Assembly: GCA_002104935.1 (NCBI GenBank)
Contig: MCGT01000008.1
Location: forward strand, 744,001 to 808,000
Direction of reading: 5' to 3'
DNA length: 64,000 bases
Source: Hesseltinella vesiculosa
Taxonomy: Eukaryota > Mucoromycota > Mucoromycetes > Mucorales > Cunninghamellaceae
Each line of letters opens with the position of its first letter. Within the stretch, counting starts at the first letter, position 1. Shown here piece after piece: positions 55,199 to 64,000 of the stretch. A program made the translations under genes and the position numbers. The notes below the pieces were generated by a model, which saw only the letters and a program-made list of their open reading frames with translations, made no database searches and was not told where the DNA came from.

Positions 55199-55270
55199 GA
55201 TGTTGTATGAATAAATCGGTTTTTTTTAAAAAAAAAAAAAAGGAATTGGACGAAAACCTCCCACCACGAT

Positions 55271-55513
55271 TTGCTGACTTGTCCCAAATGTTACTCCAAA
55301 TTTTCCAACAAAACTAAAACCAAGGACCATATTGTAGCTAGTCACAACAAGGAAAAGATCTTCAAATGCTTTGTGGACAACTGTTCTCATGATGAAGGCT
55401 TTGCTTCTTTTCTTGGTTTGGTCTATCACTTGCTAAATACCATGCCGCCTCTTAATCTCCCCCCAGCTCTCACTTTCCACACCCCATTCTCTTTTTCTAG
55501 TCCCCTCCAATAA
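55271..55513 (+). pseudogene. C2H2 zinc-finger fragment
   Basis: An 80-aa open frame with one good C2H2 finger ([24 protein letters not shown]) and a second degenerate one (FKCFVDNCSHDEGFASFLGLVYHL), then Pro-rich tail sequence. It lies between LINE remnants without visible promoter or splice partners. Likely a captured or orphaned gene fragment. Confidence 0.4.
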
Positions 55514-55639
55514 CTTTCTCTCTCCACTCTTGATCTCTGTAAATACACACACAAAACAAAAAAAAAACCCCTACCTCTCGAGAATTTTAAGCGAAAGAGC
55601 CGTTTTTTCAAGAAATTTAAGCGAAAGTGATCTTTTTCA

Positions 55640-56520
55640 TGTTTTTTTTTTTTTGTATGAAGGTAAGGTTTATTGGAAAAAAAAAGGGGCTTGAAGCAAC
55701 GTTAGGCATGAGAGCCTGAAATTACAGTACCATTATACCGGTAATTAAGAGTGAGCAAAGACGTTGCCCCAGTGCACCGACCAGATCTCCGATAGGGTGC
55801 GTGCGTATAGGGACTTCATCACCGGATCAAGGGTCGAAAGGGATCGAAGATTTAGCCATATGTCTTCGGGCGGTGTACTGGGGAGGGCGCGTGACTAAAT
55901 TTCTTTCTTTTTTTTTTTTTTCACATTTTGTATCATACTTCTATTAAAATAAAAAAAGAAAAAACAACGGATCAGGAAGAGGCAAAGGGACCAGGTTTGG
56001 CGGTGCATTGGAAAACAAGATCTTTTTGACAGAGGATGGCGTGGACAACGTAACCACAAGCAATCATGCACTTTGCATACAGTGGCGCTTCACATAATTC
56101 CGTGCCATGTGAATCATGACGTTGACAAATAGGGAGCTTTTCGCATAAACAGAGGGTTCTTGCATGCTTTTTGCTGTAATGGGGTCGGCTAGTTGTGATT
56201 GGACGCTTTTCTCTTTGCAATTCAGTGCCCAATCACCTTCCTCCTCCAGGCTACTGCCATGCACCCAAAGGGCCAGCCAAACAAGACAAAGAAGCAAACC
56301 CGCTTTTCCCATGGCTTGGTCCCAAATTTCTTTCTTGGGGGTGCAATATACTAAGAGGTGCGCATCAGATTCGAGTTCGGATGGACACGTCATACAATGC
56401 TCATCTTCCAGCTGGAAACCTATGGTCTTGAGGCGTTGACGGGATGGAATCTTGTCATGGAGCAGTCTCCACCAGATAGTAATGGCGTTGGATGAGCCCG
56501 GTAAACTCCAGATGGCGTAG
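55640..56520 (-). mobile_element. 5'-truncated LINE, family B, split by a retrocopy
   Basis: The left part (55640-55909, poly-T then GTATGAAGG) and the right part (56324-56520) both align with the 3' region of the large LINE at 57953-63029. The right part encodes SSNAITIWWRLLHDKIPSRQRL, and its shared cysteine motif continues ESDAHLLVYC. The copy is interrupted at 55910-56323 by an unrelated retrocopy flanked by AAATTTCTTTCTT. Confidence 0.75.
55910..56323 (-). pseudogene. Processed retrocopy of a small secreted cysteine-rich protein mRNA
   Basis: Flanked by the 13-bp repeat AAATTTCTTTCTT (55897-55909 and 56324-56336). Poly-T at the left is a poly(A) tail on the minus strand. The minus-strand start at 56312 encodes a signal peptide (MGKAGLLLCLVWLALWVHGS). 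A frameshift follows, then a coherent frame to 55972 with eight Cys in about 60 residues (LCLCEKLPIC, LCEAPLYAKC, ACGYVV, AILCQK, FQCTAKPG). The family is not recognised. Cys-rich small secreted proteins are often effectors, but no function is claimed. The copy is broken as it stands. Confidence 0.65.
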
Positions 56521-57122
56521 GGTGCTCGCCACTACGAACAAGAGCAAAATCTACCCGACGCACCCCCCAAATCAAGAGCATGCTATCCATCGAGTCACGG
56601 AGGCCCAATGGCGTTGGTTCTGGAAACACCCTGGCCTACCCAAAGTCAAGGAAGTATGGTGGAGTGTCCTCCACAACAAGGTCCCAACAGCCAAGATCCG
56701 AGCCAAATGGTCCTGCGATGTGTCACCCGCGTGCACGCACTGTGATGCACCAACCGAAGACAGCATGCACATGATGTTCCTGTGCCCGACCAAGTTGCGT
56801 TTTTGGCAAGCCTACCTCAGCCTGTAGCCTCTGTCCGAACAAGCCAAGCAAACAGCACCTTTCCCAGCACTGATGTTCCTTGAAAAAGCCGCCCAACCCA
56901 CCTTGATTCGGTTCAGCCGCATTCTGTATGCCCTCTGTCTGGCCCACTGGGCGTACGAACGCGAGCAGGTCCCCATGGATCCCCTGCTGTGGTTAGCGCG
57001 CTACCATAGCACAGCTACCCGCCCCCCACCCTAGCGTCCGACTGTAAAACTTGTTCCCCTACCCTCTACCTCACTCGCCATAGTTTGTTTGCCTATTTTC
57101 CCTGATGCTTAGTTTGTTGTGA
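56521..57122 (+). mobile_element. LINE family A, 3' fragment
   Basis: Encodes HRVTEAQWRWFWKHPGLPKV, CTHCDAPTEDSMHMMFLCPTKLRFW and an in-frame stop at 56825-56827, then RFSRILYALCLAHWAYEREQV. The zinc-knuckle and WxxxHWAYERE region match the copy at 57245-57950. Dead. Confidence 0.7.
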
Positions 57123-57952
57123 CAACATCATGGGCAAGGCTCTGCTGGCTAACTCTGTGATTCTCTCACGACTGTGGCATGTGTCACGTGTGGCCCCTCT
57201 CTCAGCCGGCTTTCTAAGAAGCATTCGGCGCCTGGTGATCGATTATGTCTGGAACAAACAGCCCAAACTACTGGACAAGGTGGCCTGTGTGCCGAAGCTG
57301 GAAGGAGGACTGGGCATTATGGACCCAATATACCAAGCGCTCGCCCTACGATCCTTTGTTGGCAGACGTATCCGAGAAAACACAGGCAAAGACCTCTCGC
57401 GAAGCTCTGGTAGAGATCGACACCAACCCCCTCCTATCCTGGTCAATGTCCACCAATGAGATCCGCAGGAGTCTGTCTACTGCTAACAAGGACAAGATGT
57501 ACCCCACGTGCCCACCGAAGCAAGCACATGCCATCCACCGGGTCACGGCAGCCCAATGGCGCTGGTTCTGGAAACACCCTGCTCTCCCCAATGTTAAAGA
57601 AGTATGGTGGCGGGTTCTGCATGGCAAAGTCCCTACGGCCAAGATTCAATCCAAGTGGAACAGCGCAGTGGAACACACCTGTATGCACTGTAACGAAGCG
57701 ACTGAAGACAACCTGCACATGCTTTTTCTGTGCCCGGTTAAACTGCGTTTTTGGCAAGCCTTCCTTGGGTTGCAGCCCCTATCGACACAAGTCAAACAAG
57801 TAGCGCCGTACCCAGCACTGATGTTCGTCACAGAAGCCCCACGTCCCGTTTTGCTCCGTTTAAGTCGCATATTATACGTCCTTTGGCTAGCCCACTGGGC
57901 TTACGAACGAGAGAAGGTCCCTATGGAACCCTTACTATGGCTAGCTCGCTAC
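57123..57952 (+). mobile_element. LINE family A copy, split by the minus-strand LINE
   Basis: Starts MGKALLANSVILSRLWHVS (end of the reverse-transcriptase thumb/connection region), then after a frameshift AQWRWFWKHPALPNV, CMHCNEATEDNLHMLFLCPVKLRFW and LLRLSRILYVLWLAHWAYEREKV. The rest of this copy, with AATAAA-like signal and poly(A), is at 63030-63340. Confidence 0.75.
57755..57952 (+). repeat. 198-bp direct repeat, left copy
   Basis: Matches 63030-63227 with three mismatches. It abuts the poly-T end of the inserted LINE. Best read as an unusually long target-site duplication. Confidence 0.85.
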
Positions 57953-58049
57953 TTTTTTTTTTTTTGTATGGAAAGAAGTTTATTGCTGAATTATGACTTG
58001 ATATGCTATACACAAAAGGGCTCTGTACCCCATTACTATATATATCTTT

Positions 58050-59568
58050 TTACGGGTTAGCAAAGATGTTCCCCCAATGTACAGACCAAATCTCGGATAG
58101 GGTCCGTGCGTACTGGGCCTTCATGTCCGAATCAAGGGCCGAAGGGTACCTGAGATTTAGCCATATCTCATCAGATTGAGCTGAGGGGAGGGTGCGGGAC
58201 CAGATAGCCTTTTTAGAGGGGCAATACACGAAAAAGTGTGCGTCTGATTCTGGCACCTTTGGACAGACTGTGCAGCAATCATCTTGAAGCGGGAGACCTA
58301 GGATCTTGAGACGTTGTCGGGATGGGATTTTACCATGAAGCAGCCTCCACCAGATGGTAATTGCATTGGAGGACCCCGGGATAGACCAAATGGCCAGCCA
58401 GTCTTTAGGACGGAGTAGCGCGTTCTTCGACTGGCCATTCAGATTAGGATTAGCTAGAATCGAGTTTTGGCGCACCAACTTGGGAGAGAAATTTTCAAAG
58501 GGTAAGAATTGGCCATTGGGCTGGAATAGCCCTATTCTGCGGTCCGGCATTGATACCCACCCCGGAGTGTGGGTGAAGATTTTGCGTAGCAGGGATAAGC
58601 GGGCCACCCAGGTCTTGAAAGGAGGTTTCAGGCTTTTGGGTGGTAGGTTAGGAGCTTCCCAAACACTGGCTTGACCGAAGCAGCGTATCCACATCCCTTG
58701 GATTAGCCTTGCCAGGATGTCCCTAGACTTTGGCTCTCTACTGATAATTCTTTGGGCTAGACGGGTTTGGAGAGCTATCTGTTGGGAGCTAATATCCAGG
58801 ACGCCTAGTCCGCCTTGGGAACGAGGACGGGTGGCCGAAGCCCATGAAGGCGCTGAGTGGAAAGGCATTACGAACTTGCGGACACTTGATCTGACTGGGC
58901 GAAACCACGACTCCGGGATGGGCGTGATACGGAGGACATGCCATAAGGAGGCCAGGATGACAGAGTTGCAGAGCAGGCTGGTGCCACGTATCGATAGTTT
59001 ACGTTCACGGAGGATCTGGCATTGCCGTTCAATCTTGATGGAGCAAGTATCCCAGAAGGAGCGAAGTTGAGCTTTAGTGCAGTAAATGGGGAAACCCAGG
59101 TACTTGACCACACTTGGACTATGTTTGTCATGCCATGACGCCTGTGTAGAGCGACAGATGGGAGTCCATTGGAGCCATGGGTGGCCTGACAGTGAAATCA
59201 ATTCGGTCTTCTGGATATTTAGGCGTGCATTCGAGGCCTCTGCATAAGTTGAGTACAGGCCCTGGAGAATGTCCCATTCTGAAGGGTCACTTAAAAAGAC
59301 CACCATGTCATCAGCATATGCCATAGTTTTTATGTTGATGCTGGATGGCGGAGCATTGGGTGGCGAGCGATGGCCCTCTCGGAAGGGGCTATATCCTTTG
59401 AGGGAGGATGAACGTTGAATGGAGCGAAGGAGGGGTTCAATCATGAGGTTAAATAGAAGGGGAGACAGTGGGTCTCCTTGTCTAAGACCTCGGCCTTGCC
59501 AGAAAGGGGATCCCAATGCGCCGTTGATGGACACATGAATGTTCGTCTTGAAGAAGAGGGTTGACAGT
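58050..59568 (-). pseudogene. LINE reverse transcriptase, 3' half
   Basis: An open frame from the Tc1 insertion site to the stop at 58050. Contains NGALGSPFWQGRGLRQGDPLSPLLFN, AYADDMVVFLS (catalytic YADD) and the C-terminal CX2C...H..C motif. Continuous with the 5' half once the Tc1 element is disregarded. Confidence 0.85.
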
Positions 59569-59569
59569 A

Positions 59570-60912
59570 CAGTGACCGGACAAAAAAAAGTACCCCTTTT
59601 CCTTTTCCGTCACACCTTGCATAAATCTTCAGAGTTAATAAATACAACCTTTCTTGAAGACCAATCGATAGATCCTGCTGGAAATTTCGTATATGATTCA
59701 GTTACGGATATTTATTCCTTAGTAAAAAAATCTTTGTCATTGTGCTTATGAAAAAAAATTGAAGTTGAGATCAATAGCGAGTAGGTCCGCCACGATTGCA
59801 AATAACAGCTTGCATTCTCAACCTCATGCTGGAGATGTATTTATTGAAGTCGTCCTCAGTAAACTCGTTCCACACCTCCTGGAGAACCTTCCGGAACTCA
59901 GGAAGCTTCATCCCTTCATGAAATCTAAGATTGACGCGAAGCTTCATAATACCCCACAAATTCTCGATCGGGTTGAGATCTGGCGACTGCGCCGGCCAGT
60001 CCAATTTAACGATCCCTCGCTTTTGACGCCAAGCCTTGGTGAGGTTGCTCCTGTGGATGGGAGCCCCATCTTCCATCAATACGAAATCGTTGCCATGGGC
60101 TTCCATAAAGGTCGTAAGAGGTCCGTTGTAGACCTGTTTAAGGTAGTCCTTGGATGTGCTACAAGTCTTGCGGTCGTTGGCACCCTCCTTCTCGAAAAAG
60201 ACAAGCTCTGTCTTCTGTCCATGCATGATGCCTCCCCACAACATCTGGGAGGTACGTCCGCTCTTAAAAGTGGGCTGCAGGTTATCGGGGTGGTCGCCTT
60301 CATTATCTTTTCTCCATACGCGAACCCTGCGGGAATTCAAACGTAGATTCATCGGACCATAATACCTTCTTCCATTGTTCTTGCGTCCAGTGAAGATGGT
60401 TTCTAGCGAAAGAGACTCGTGCTTTACGCTGTTGTTTGTTTATAAACGGTGTTTTCTTGGCAACTCTCGAATGGATGCCCATTGCATGTAGGTGACGTCG
60501 AAGTGTACGGTTGCTCACTTTAATAGCAAGCATTAGTCGTAATTGATCTAATGTAGCTCGTCTGTGCTTTCTTGCCAAACGTCCCAAACTACTCAAGTCA
60601 TACTTCGAAAGCTTTCTTGGGCGACCAGATCCTTTCATCCGTTCGAATGATCCGCGTTCATTGTACTTCTTTATCGTGAGCCTAATCGTTCTACGTGTAA
60701 CATGAAATTGGCGGCTAAGTGATGTCGTAGAGATCCCTCGGTAATGCAATGCAACCACTTGAGCCTTATCCTCAACTTTCAGAACCATTCGAAGCGAAAA
60801 AAAAAACATTCCCCGCACTCTCAGGGTACGAAATCACTGCGCTCTTATTGGACGAATTTCACTGGGCAATTCCGTTTTCGGAAAAGGGGTACTTTTTTTT
60901 GGCCGGCCACTG
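59570..60912. mobile_element. Tc1-type DNA transposon inserted in the LINE
   Basis: 1343 bp with inverted repeats of about 31 bp (CAGTGACCGG / CAGTGGCCGG outer ends) and flanking TA (59568-59569, 60913-60914). Removing the element and one TA restores the LINE reading frame (VTV-LST junction), which proves insertion after the LINE. Confidence 0.9.
59771..60790 (-). pseudogene. Tc1 transposase with one frameshift (DD34E)
   Basis: Starts MVLKVEDKAQVVALHYRG. HTH part VTRRTIRLTIKKYNERGSFER, then KVLWSDESTFEF. The frame shifts near 60315-60330 and continues NSRRVRVWRKDN, LMEDGAPIHRS and DLNPIENLWGIMK. Spacing is 34 residues between the second D and E. A single indel seems to be the only damage. 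Confidence 0.85.
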
Positions 60913-60914
60913 TA

Positions 60915-62145
60915 CTGTGACCAAAGGTATTGGGAGGCCAAAACGGTATAGAATTCTTTGAAAATACTCGGGATGGACCCTGTCATAGGCCTTTTCTTGG
61001 TCAAGGCAGGCTGCCACCCATGGTGTTAGTCGATCAGCCCCCCTGGATGATAGTAAGCCGCGTTGTTGGTCTCTGAATGTCTGCAGGAATAGGCCGTTAT
61101 CCGAGATCTGTGCACCTGGCATGAAGCCTGTCTGCAATGGGTTGATGATTTTCCCCATCATGTGACGAAGAGAATTGGCGATCCATTTCGTGAAGAGTTT
61201 CGCGTCACAGTTGAACAGTGATAGGGGGCGCCAATTCCGGAGGTCCTCGGGGTCATTTTTCTTGAAGAGTAAAATCATGCGAGTCTGCTGCCAGCTTGGG
61301 GGAATGAAACCTGCCATTGCGTTTGCCAACAGACGTGTAAGGATATCTTGGAAAGCCGCAGAGGCCGCAAAAAGGAATCTATAAACCTCAAATGGGATCC
61401 CATCCAAGCCGGGGCTGCGATCACGAGGAGATTTCTTCAGGAGGTCGTCTAGATCCTCAAGGGAGGGAGCTGAAGATAGGCATTCCCGGTCAATGTCGTC
61501 AAGGCGAGCAGAGCTGGGTATGGCCTCTTCCATCTGCTGAATGGCTCTCTCATTCACTGGTTCTGTCGTATAAAGGTTTCGGTAATAGGAGCATGCGAGT
61601 TGAAGGATACTGGAGGTGCCCGATACTCTAATACCGTCTTCATTCCTCAGGCTGTGGATGGTTTGTTCGGAATTCCTCCTCTTGATTGACCGAAAGAAAA
61701 ACTTATTGCTTCGTTCTCCTTTTTCTGCCCAGCGGGTAGCAGATCTAGTGATCAAGCGTTGCATGTCCTGGGAGATATGGTCGTCGAGTTGTCTTCGAAT
61801 AGATTGGAGTCTGGATATCGACGCCTCCGACGTTTTTTCGTCGAGATCGGTGTCTGACTCAGCCAGTTTGGACCAGGTATTCCTTTCTTTCTGGAGGGAT
61901 TCCCATTGGTGTCGGCGCTTTCTAGCCAAAGTTGGGCCTCTATTTCTTGCCACCGCTTGGATAATGCACTTGAGGTCTTCCCATTTGGAAATCACTTCTT
62001 CCGGAGGAGAGTCAGGTGGGAGGGATAGCAAGTGAAGGTTGATCGAAGCAAGGAGCAGGTCAGCAAAGTCAGAGTCCTGGAGAAGGTAGGAGTTGAACCT
62101 CCACGCCCCCCTCCCTTTGTCCAAACGGGGGCTTGAATGTCGCAA
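60915..62145 (-). pseudogene. LINE reverse transcriptase, 5' half
   Basis: An open frame covering the linker and RT palm/finger region: GERSNKFFFRSIKRR, SPGLDGIPFEVYRFLF, KKNDPEDLRNWRPLSLFNCDAKL, QTGFMPGAQISDN and ACLDQEKAYDRVHPEY (catalytic D). The frame then runs into the Tc1 inverted repeat. Confidence 0.85.
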
Positions 62146-63029
62146 GCTAGAAGGTGATGGTCAGACCAAGAGGGCGACAGGGACCAGTTACATGAATTGG
62201 ATATATGGGGGGCTAGGTTTTTGGACACAAGCAGGTAATCTATACAAGAGGAGGAGCTCCAGCCTCTCTAGTGATAGCACCTTTATGTTGGGCCGAGTCT
62301 TGAGTGAGAGAGAGTAGACGTAGTGTCAATTGTCTTTGCCATTTGGGGGGGTTTGCAACATAGAGACGCAAATTTAAATCACCACAGACAACCGAGTCGT
62401 TGAGGACAGAGCCATCTGCAAACGGGGGGAGTGAGTATAGGTTCTCAAAGAATTGACATTTTACATCCCTGGAGGCAGCCGCTGGGCCATAGACATTGAC
62501 GACAGTGAGGCTTTGCTGTGTTTGTCTATGGTATACTTTTATGAACATGATACGCTGGTCCAGGGAGACAAAGGCGTCTACCACTTCGAGGTGTTTGTTG
62601 ATGATGATGATACCAACGTGTTTGGTGAAAAAATGAGCGAAGCGCTGGTATGAGAGGTTTAGGCGGTTGATGTGATCTTCGGAAAGGTTATTAGCTGATG
62701 CCAGCTTAATTTCTTGGAGGCAGACAATATCTGCCGCGAGTTCTTTTGAGCGAATAAAAGTGGAGACTTGTTTGGCAGTCGAGGATGTGTCGGATGCTGA
62801 TGTGAGTTTGAGGAGGCCACGGGTATTCCACGTGGCAATTCGGATATGAGTGTTTTGTAAGAATACGAGATTCGAAGTGGTTGGTTTTTTATATGATTAT
62901 AGAATCAGGTGGGGAAGAAGAGAGAATCATAACAGAGTCCTGTGACTGTGACTAATAAATATTGTGTTACAGGCAGGGGCTCGGTAGTTGCACAAGCTAT
63001 GTGAGGGCGGCTGATTGGCTTCAAGTTCA

Positions 63030-63340
63030 CAAGCCTTCCTTGGGTTGCAGCCCCTATCGACACAAGTCAAACAAGTAGCGCCGTACCCAGCACTGATGTT
63101 CGTCACAGAAGCCCCACGCCCCGTTTTGCTCCGTTTAAGTCGCATATTATACGTCCTTTGGCTAGCCTACTGGGCTTACGAACGAGAGAAGGTCCCTATG
63201 GAACCCCTACTATGGCTAGCTCGCTACTATAGTACCGCTCCCCGCCCCCGTCCTTTACCCCACTCGCAATAGCTCGTTTGCCTTTCCCCTTGTTGTTTAG
63301 TCTGTAATAAAAAACTCTTTCGCGTAAAAAAAAAAAAAAA
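63030..63340 (+). mobile_element. LINE family A, 3' end with poly(A)
   Basis: The first 198 bp repeat 57755-57952. Then comes the true 3' end of the plus-strand LINE: short UTR, TAATAAA (about 63306) and a poly(A) run to 63340. Confidence 0.8.
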
Positions 63341-63477
63341 CCATTGCAAGGAGTCAATAGAAGACAGCCTACACATGTTATTCCTATGCCCTGTCAAGCT
63401 GCGCTTCTGGCAAGCCTACCTTGGTTTGCAGCCTTTGTCATCACAAGTCAACCAAACAGCACCGTTCCCAGCTTTGA
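63341..63477 (+). mobile_element. LINE family A, small fragment
   Basis: Encodes SIEDSLHMLFLCPVKLRFWQAYLGL. Cut at right by the poly-T of the next minus-strand LINE. Confidence 0.65.
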
Positions 63478-64000
63478 TTTTTTTTTTTGTATTAGATGGT
63501 GGTTTATTATGATGGGAGTCACCTCATATACATATAAAATAACATATCAGATAAAGGATAGAGATGGGAAGGATGGGATATGGACATAAGAGGAGGTCAT
63601 AAGTTATAGATATGATGACATAGACACATGGTTATAAATGGGCTTAAACACTGGGGGGGAGGGGCTTAATCGTGGATTAGGATTTTTGATGTAATCATCC
63701 TCTCATGTAGTTGTTTGCCATGTATTACACAGTCCCAGTGGGCAGACCATATCGCATACATGACTTTAGCTGCTAGGTCCAACTGGAAGGATTTAGCCGA
63801 GCCTGGGTTGTTCAGATTTTGCAGTATGTTTTCTTTGTGTTTAGGCGACACACTGGGGAAAAACTGGCGCCACACATTCCATTTGGGAGGGCATGATACC
63901 AGTAAGTGGTCGTCGGTTTCTGGTTCTTGGTGACAAATGGGGCAGATATCAGTGTCAAAGTGAGCTTGGCGGTCTACCATTCGTTTGCGAGAAGGTAGCT
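63478..64000 (-). mobile_element. LINE family C, 3' end, running off the window
   Basis: Poly-T then GTATTAG at left. Encodes FDTDICPICHQEPETDDHLLVSCPPKWNVW...VMYAIWSAHWDCVIHGKQLHERM. The 5' part lies beyond the right edge. Confidence 0.7.

Larger units (their letters stand above)
54318..55241 (+). mobile_element. LINE family A fragment, host of the P2 retrogene
   Basis: Encodes HVEQKDPWHMLFLCPAKRRFWQAF...RYACILYVLWLAHWAYDRDQTPFEPLLWLPRY, the C-terminal part of family A. Its 3' part resumes after the P2 retrogene (55199 on) with AATAAA (about 55210) and a poly(A) run ending about 55241. The retrogene thus sits in the 3' UTR of this older LINE copy. Confidence 0.65.
57953..63029 (-). mobile_element. 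Near full-length LINE (APE endonuclease + RT), family B
   Basis: 5077 bp including a 1.34-kb Tc1 insertion, so about 3.7 kb of LINE. Minus-strand order: endonuclease domain at about 62860-62150 (ATWNTRGLL, VCLQEIKL, NVYGP, VVCGDLN, WSDHHLLACDI), in several frames; reverse transcriptase at 62145-60915 and 59568-58050 (RNWRPLSLFNCDAKLFTKW, GLRQGDPLSPLLFNL, YADDMVVF); C-terminal zinc-knuckle CCTVCPKVPESDAHFFVYC. AATAAA and ATAC-poly(A) are at the 3' end (plus-strand left). Tad1/I-like organisation. Frameshifts in the endonuclease part and the Tc1 insertion make it defective. Confidence 0.88.

Overview
The window is fungal nuclear DNA, most likely from an early-diverging filamentous fungus (Mucoromycota, probably Mucorales). 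Reasons: many short spliceosomal introns (about 48-90 nt, GT-AG with a few GC-AG), T/C-rich upstream regions, single-exon genes mixed with intron-rich ones, a Fanzor-type nuclease relic, a fungal Crypton, a SWIM-type MULE and Tad/I-like LINEs. No species name can be assigned from sequence alone. Gene models below were built by hand from splice signals, reading phase and family conservation. No alignment or database search was run.

1-29.9 kb is an ordinary gene-dense arm: a partial gene, a GATA+PHD regulator, nucleoporin Nic96/Nup93 divergent from mitochondrial lipoyl synthase, a short-chain dehydrogenase, a LACTB2-like metallo-beta-lactamase-fold protein, a 1536-aa secreted Thr-rich repeat protein (about 40 units of 31 aa), a UMP-CMP kinase with an N-terminal extension, ribosomal stalk P1 divergent from cytosolic GluRS, an ABC-F ATPase, a decayed Fanzor-like gene, an Ada2-like protein lacking its ZZ and SANT domains, and LSm3.

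29.9-37.2 kb is a block of DNA transposons: a decayed Tc1 (DD34E), an abutting DDE element with identical 141-bp inverted repeats, and a 3.9-kb MULE with 9-bp target duplications. Then come mitochondrial uL24, a bacterial-type GlyRS, an unassigned relic with exon-like repeats, and an apparently intact Crypton (tyrosine recombinase plus GCR1_C domain) at 41.9-44.4 kb, followed by a Tc1/IS630-like fragment.

45.7-52.2 kb is a compact housekeeping block: stalk P2, Cia2, a Fhit-type HIT hydrolase, Nse3/MAGE, His6, a Ste12-type factor and a secreted phosphoesterase. Several pairs are convergent with almost no spacer.

52.6-64 kb is a retroelement graveyard. Several LINE families lie head-to-head and nested. 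One nearly full-length LINE (57,953-63,029) is flanked by a 198-bp direct repeat and is itself split by a Tc1 element. Two processed retrocopies of host mRNAs with poly(A) tails and target duplications lie here: an intact stalk P2 retrogene and a frameshifted copy of a small secreted cysteine-rich protein.

I found no convincing tRNA, rRNA or CRISPR array. The most notable signals are the two mRNA retrocopies, the intact Crypton, the Fanzor relic, the nested LINE with a very long target duplication, four GC-AG introns and a 5-nt microexon in the Fhit gene.
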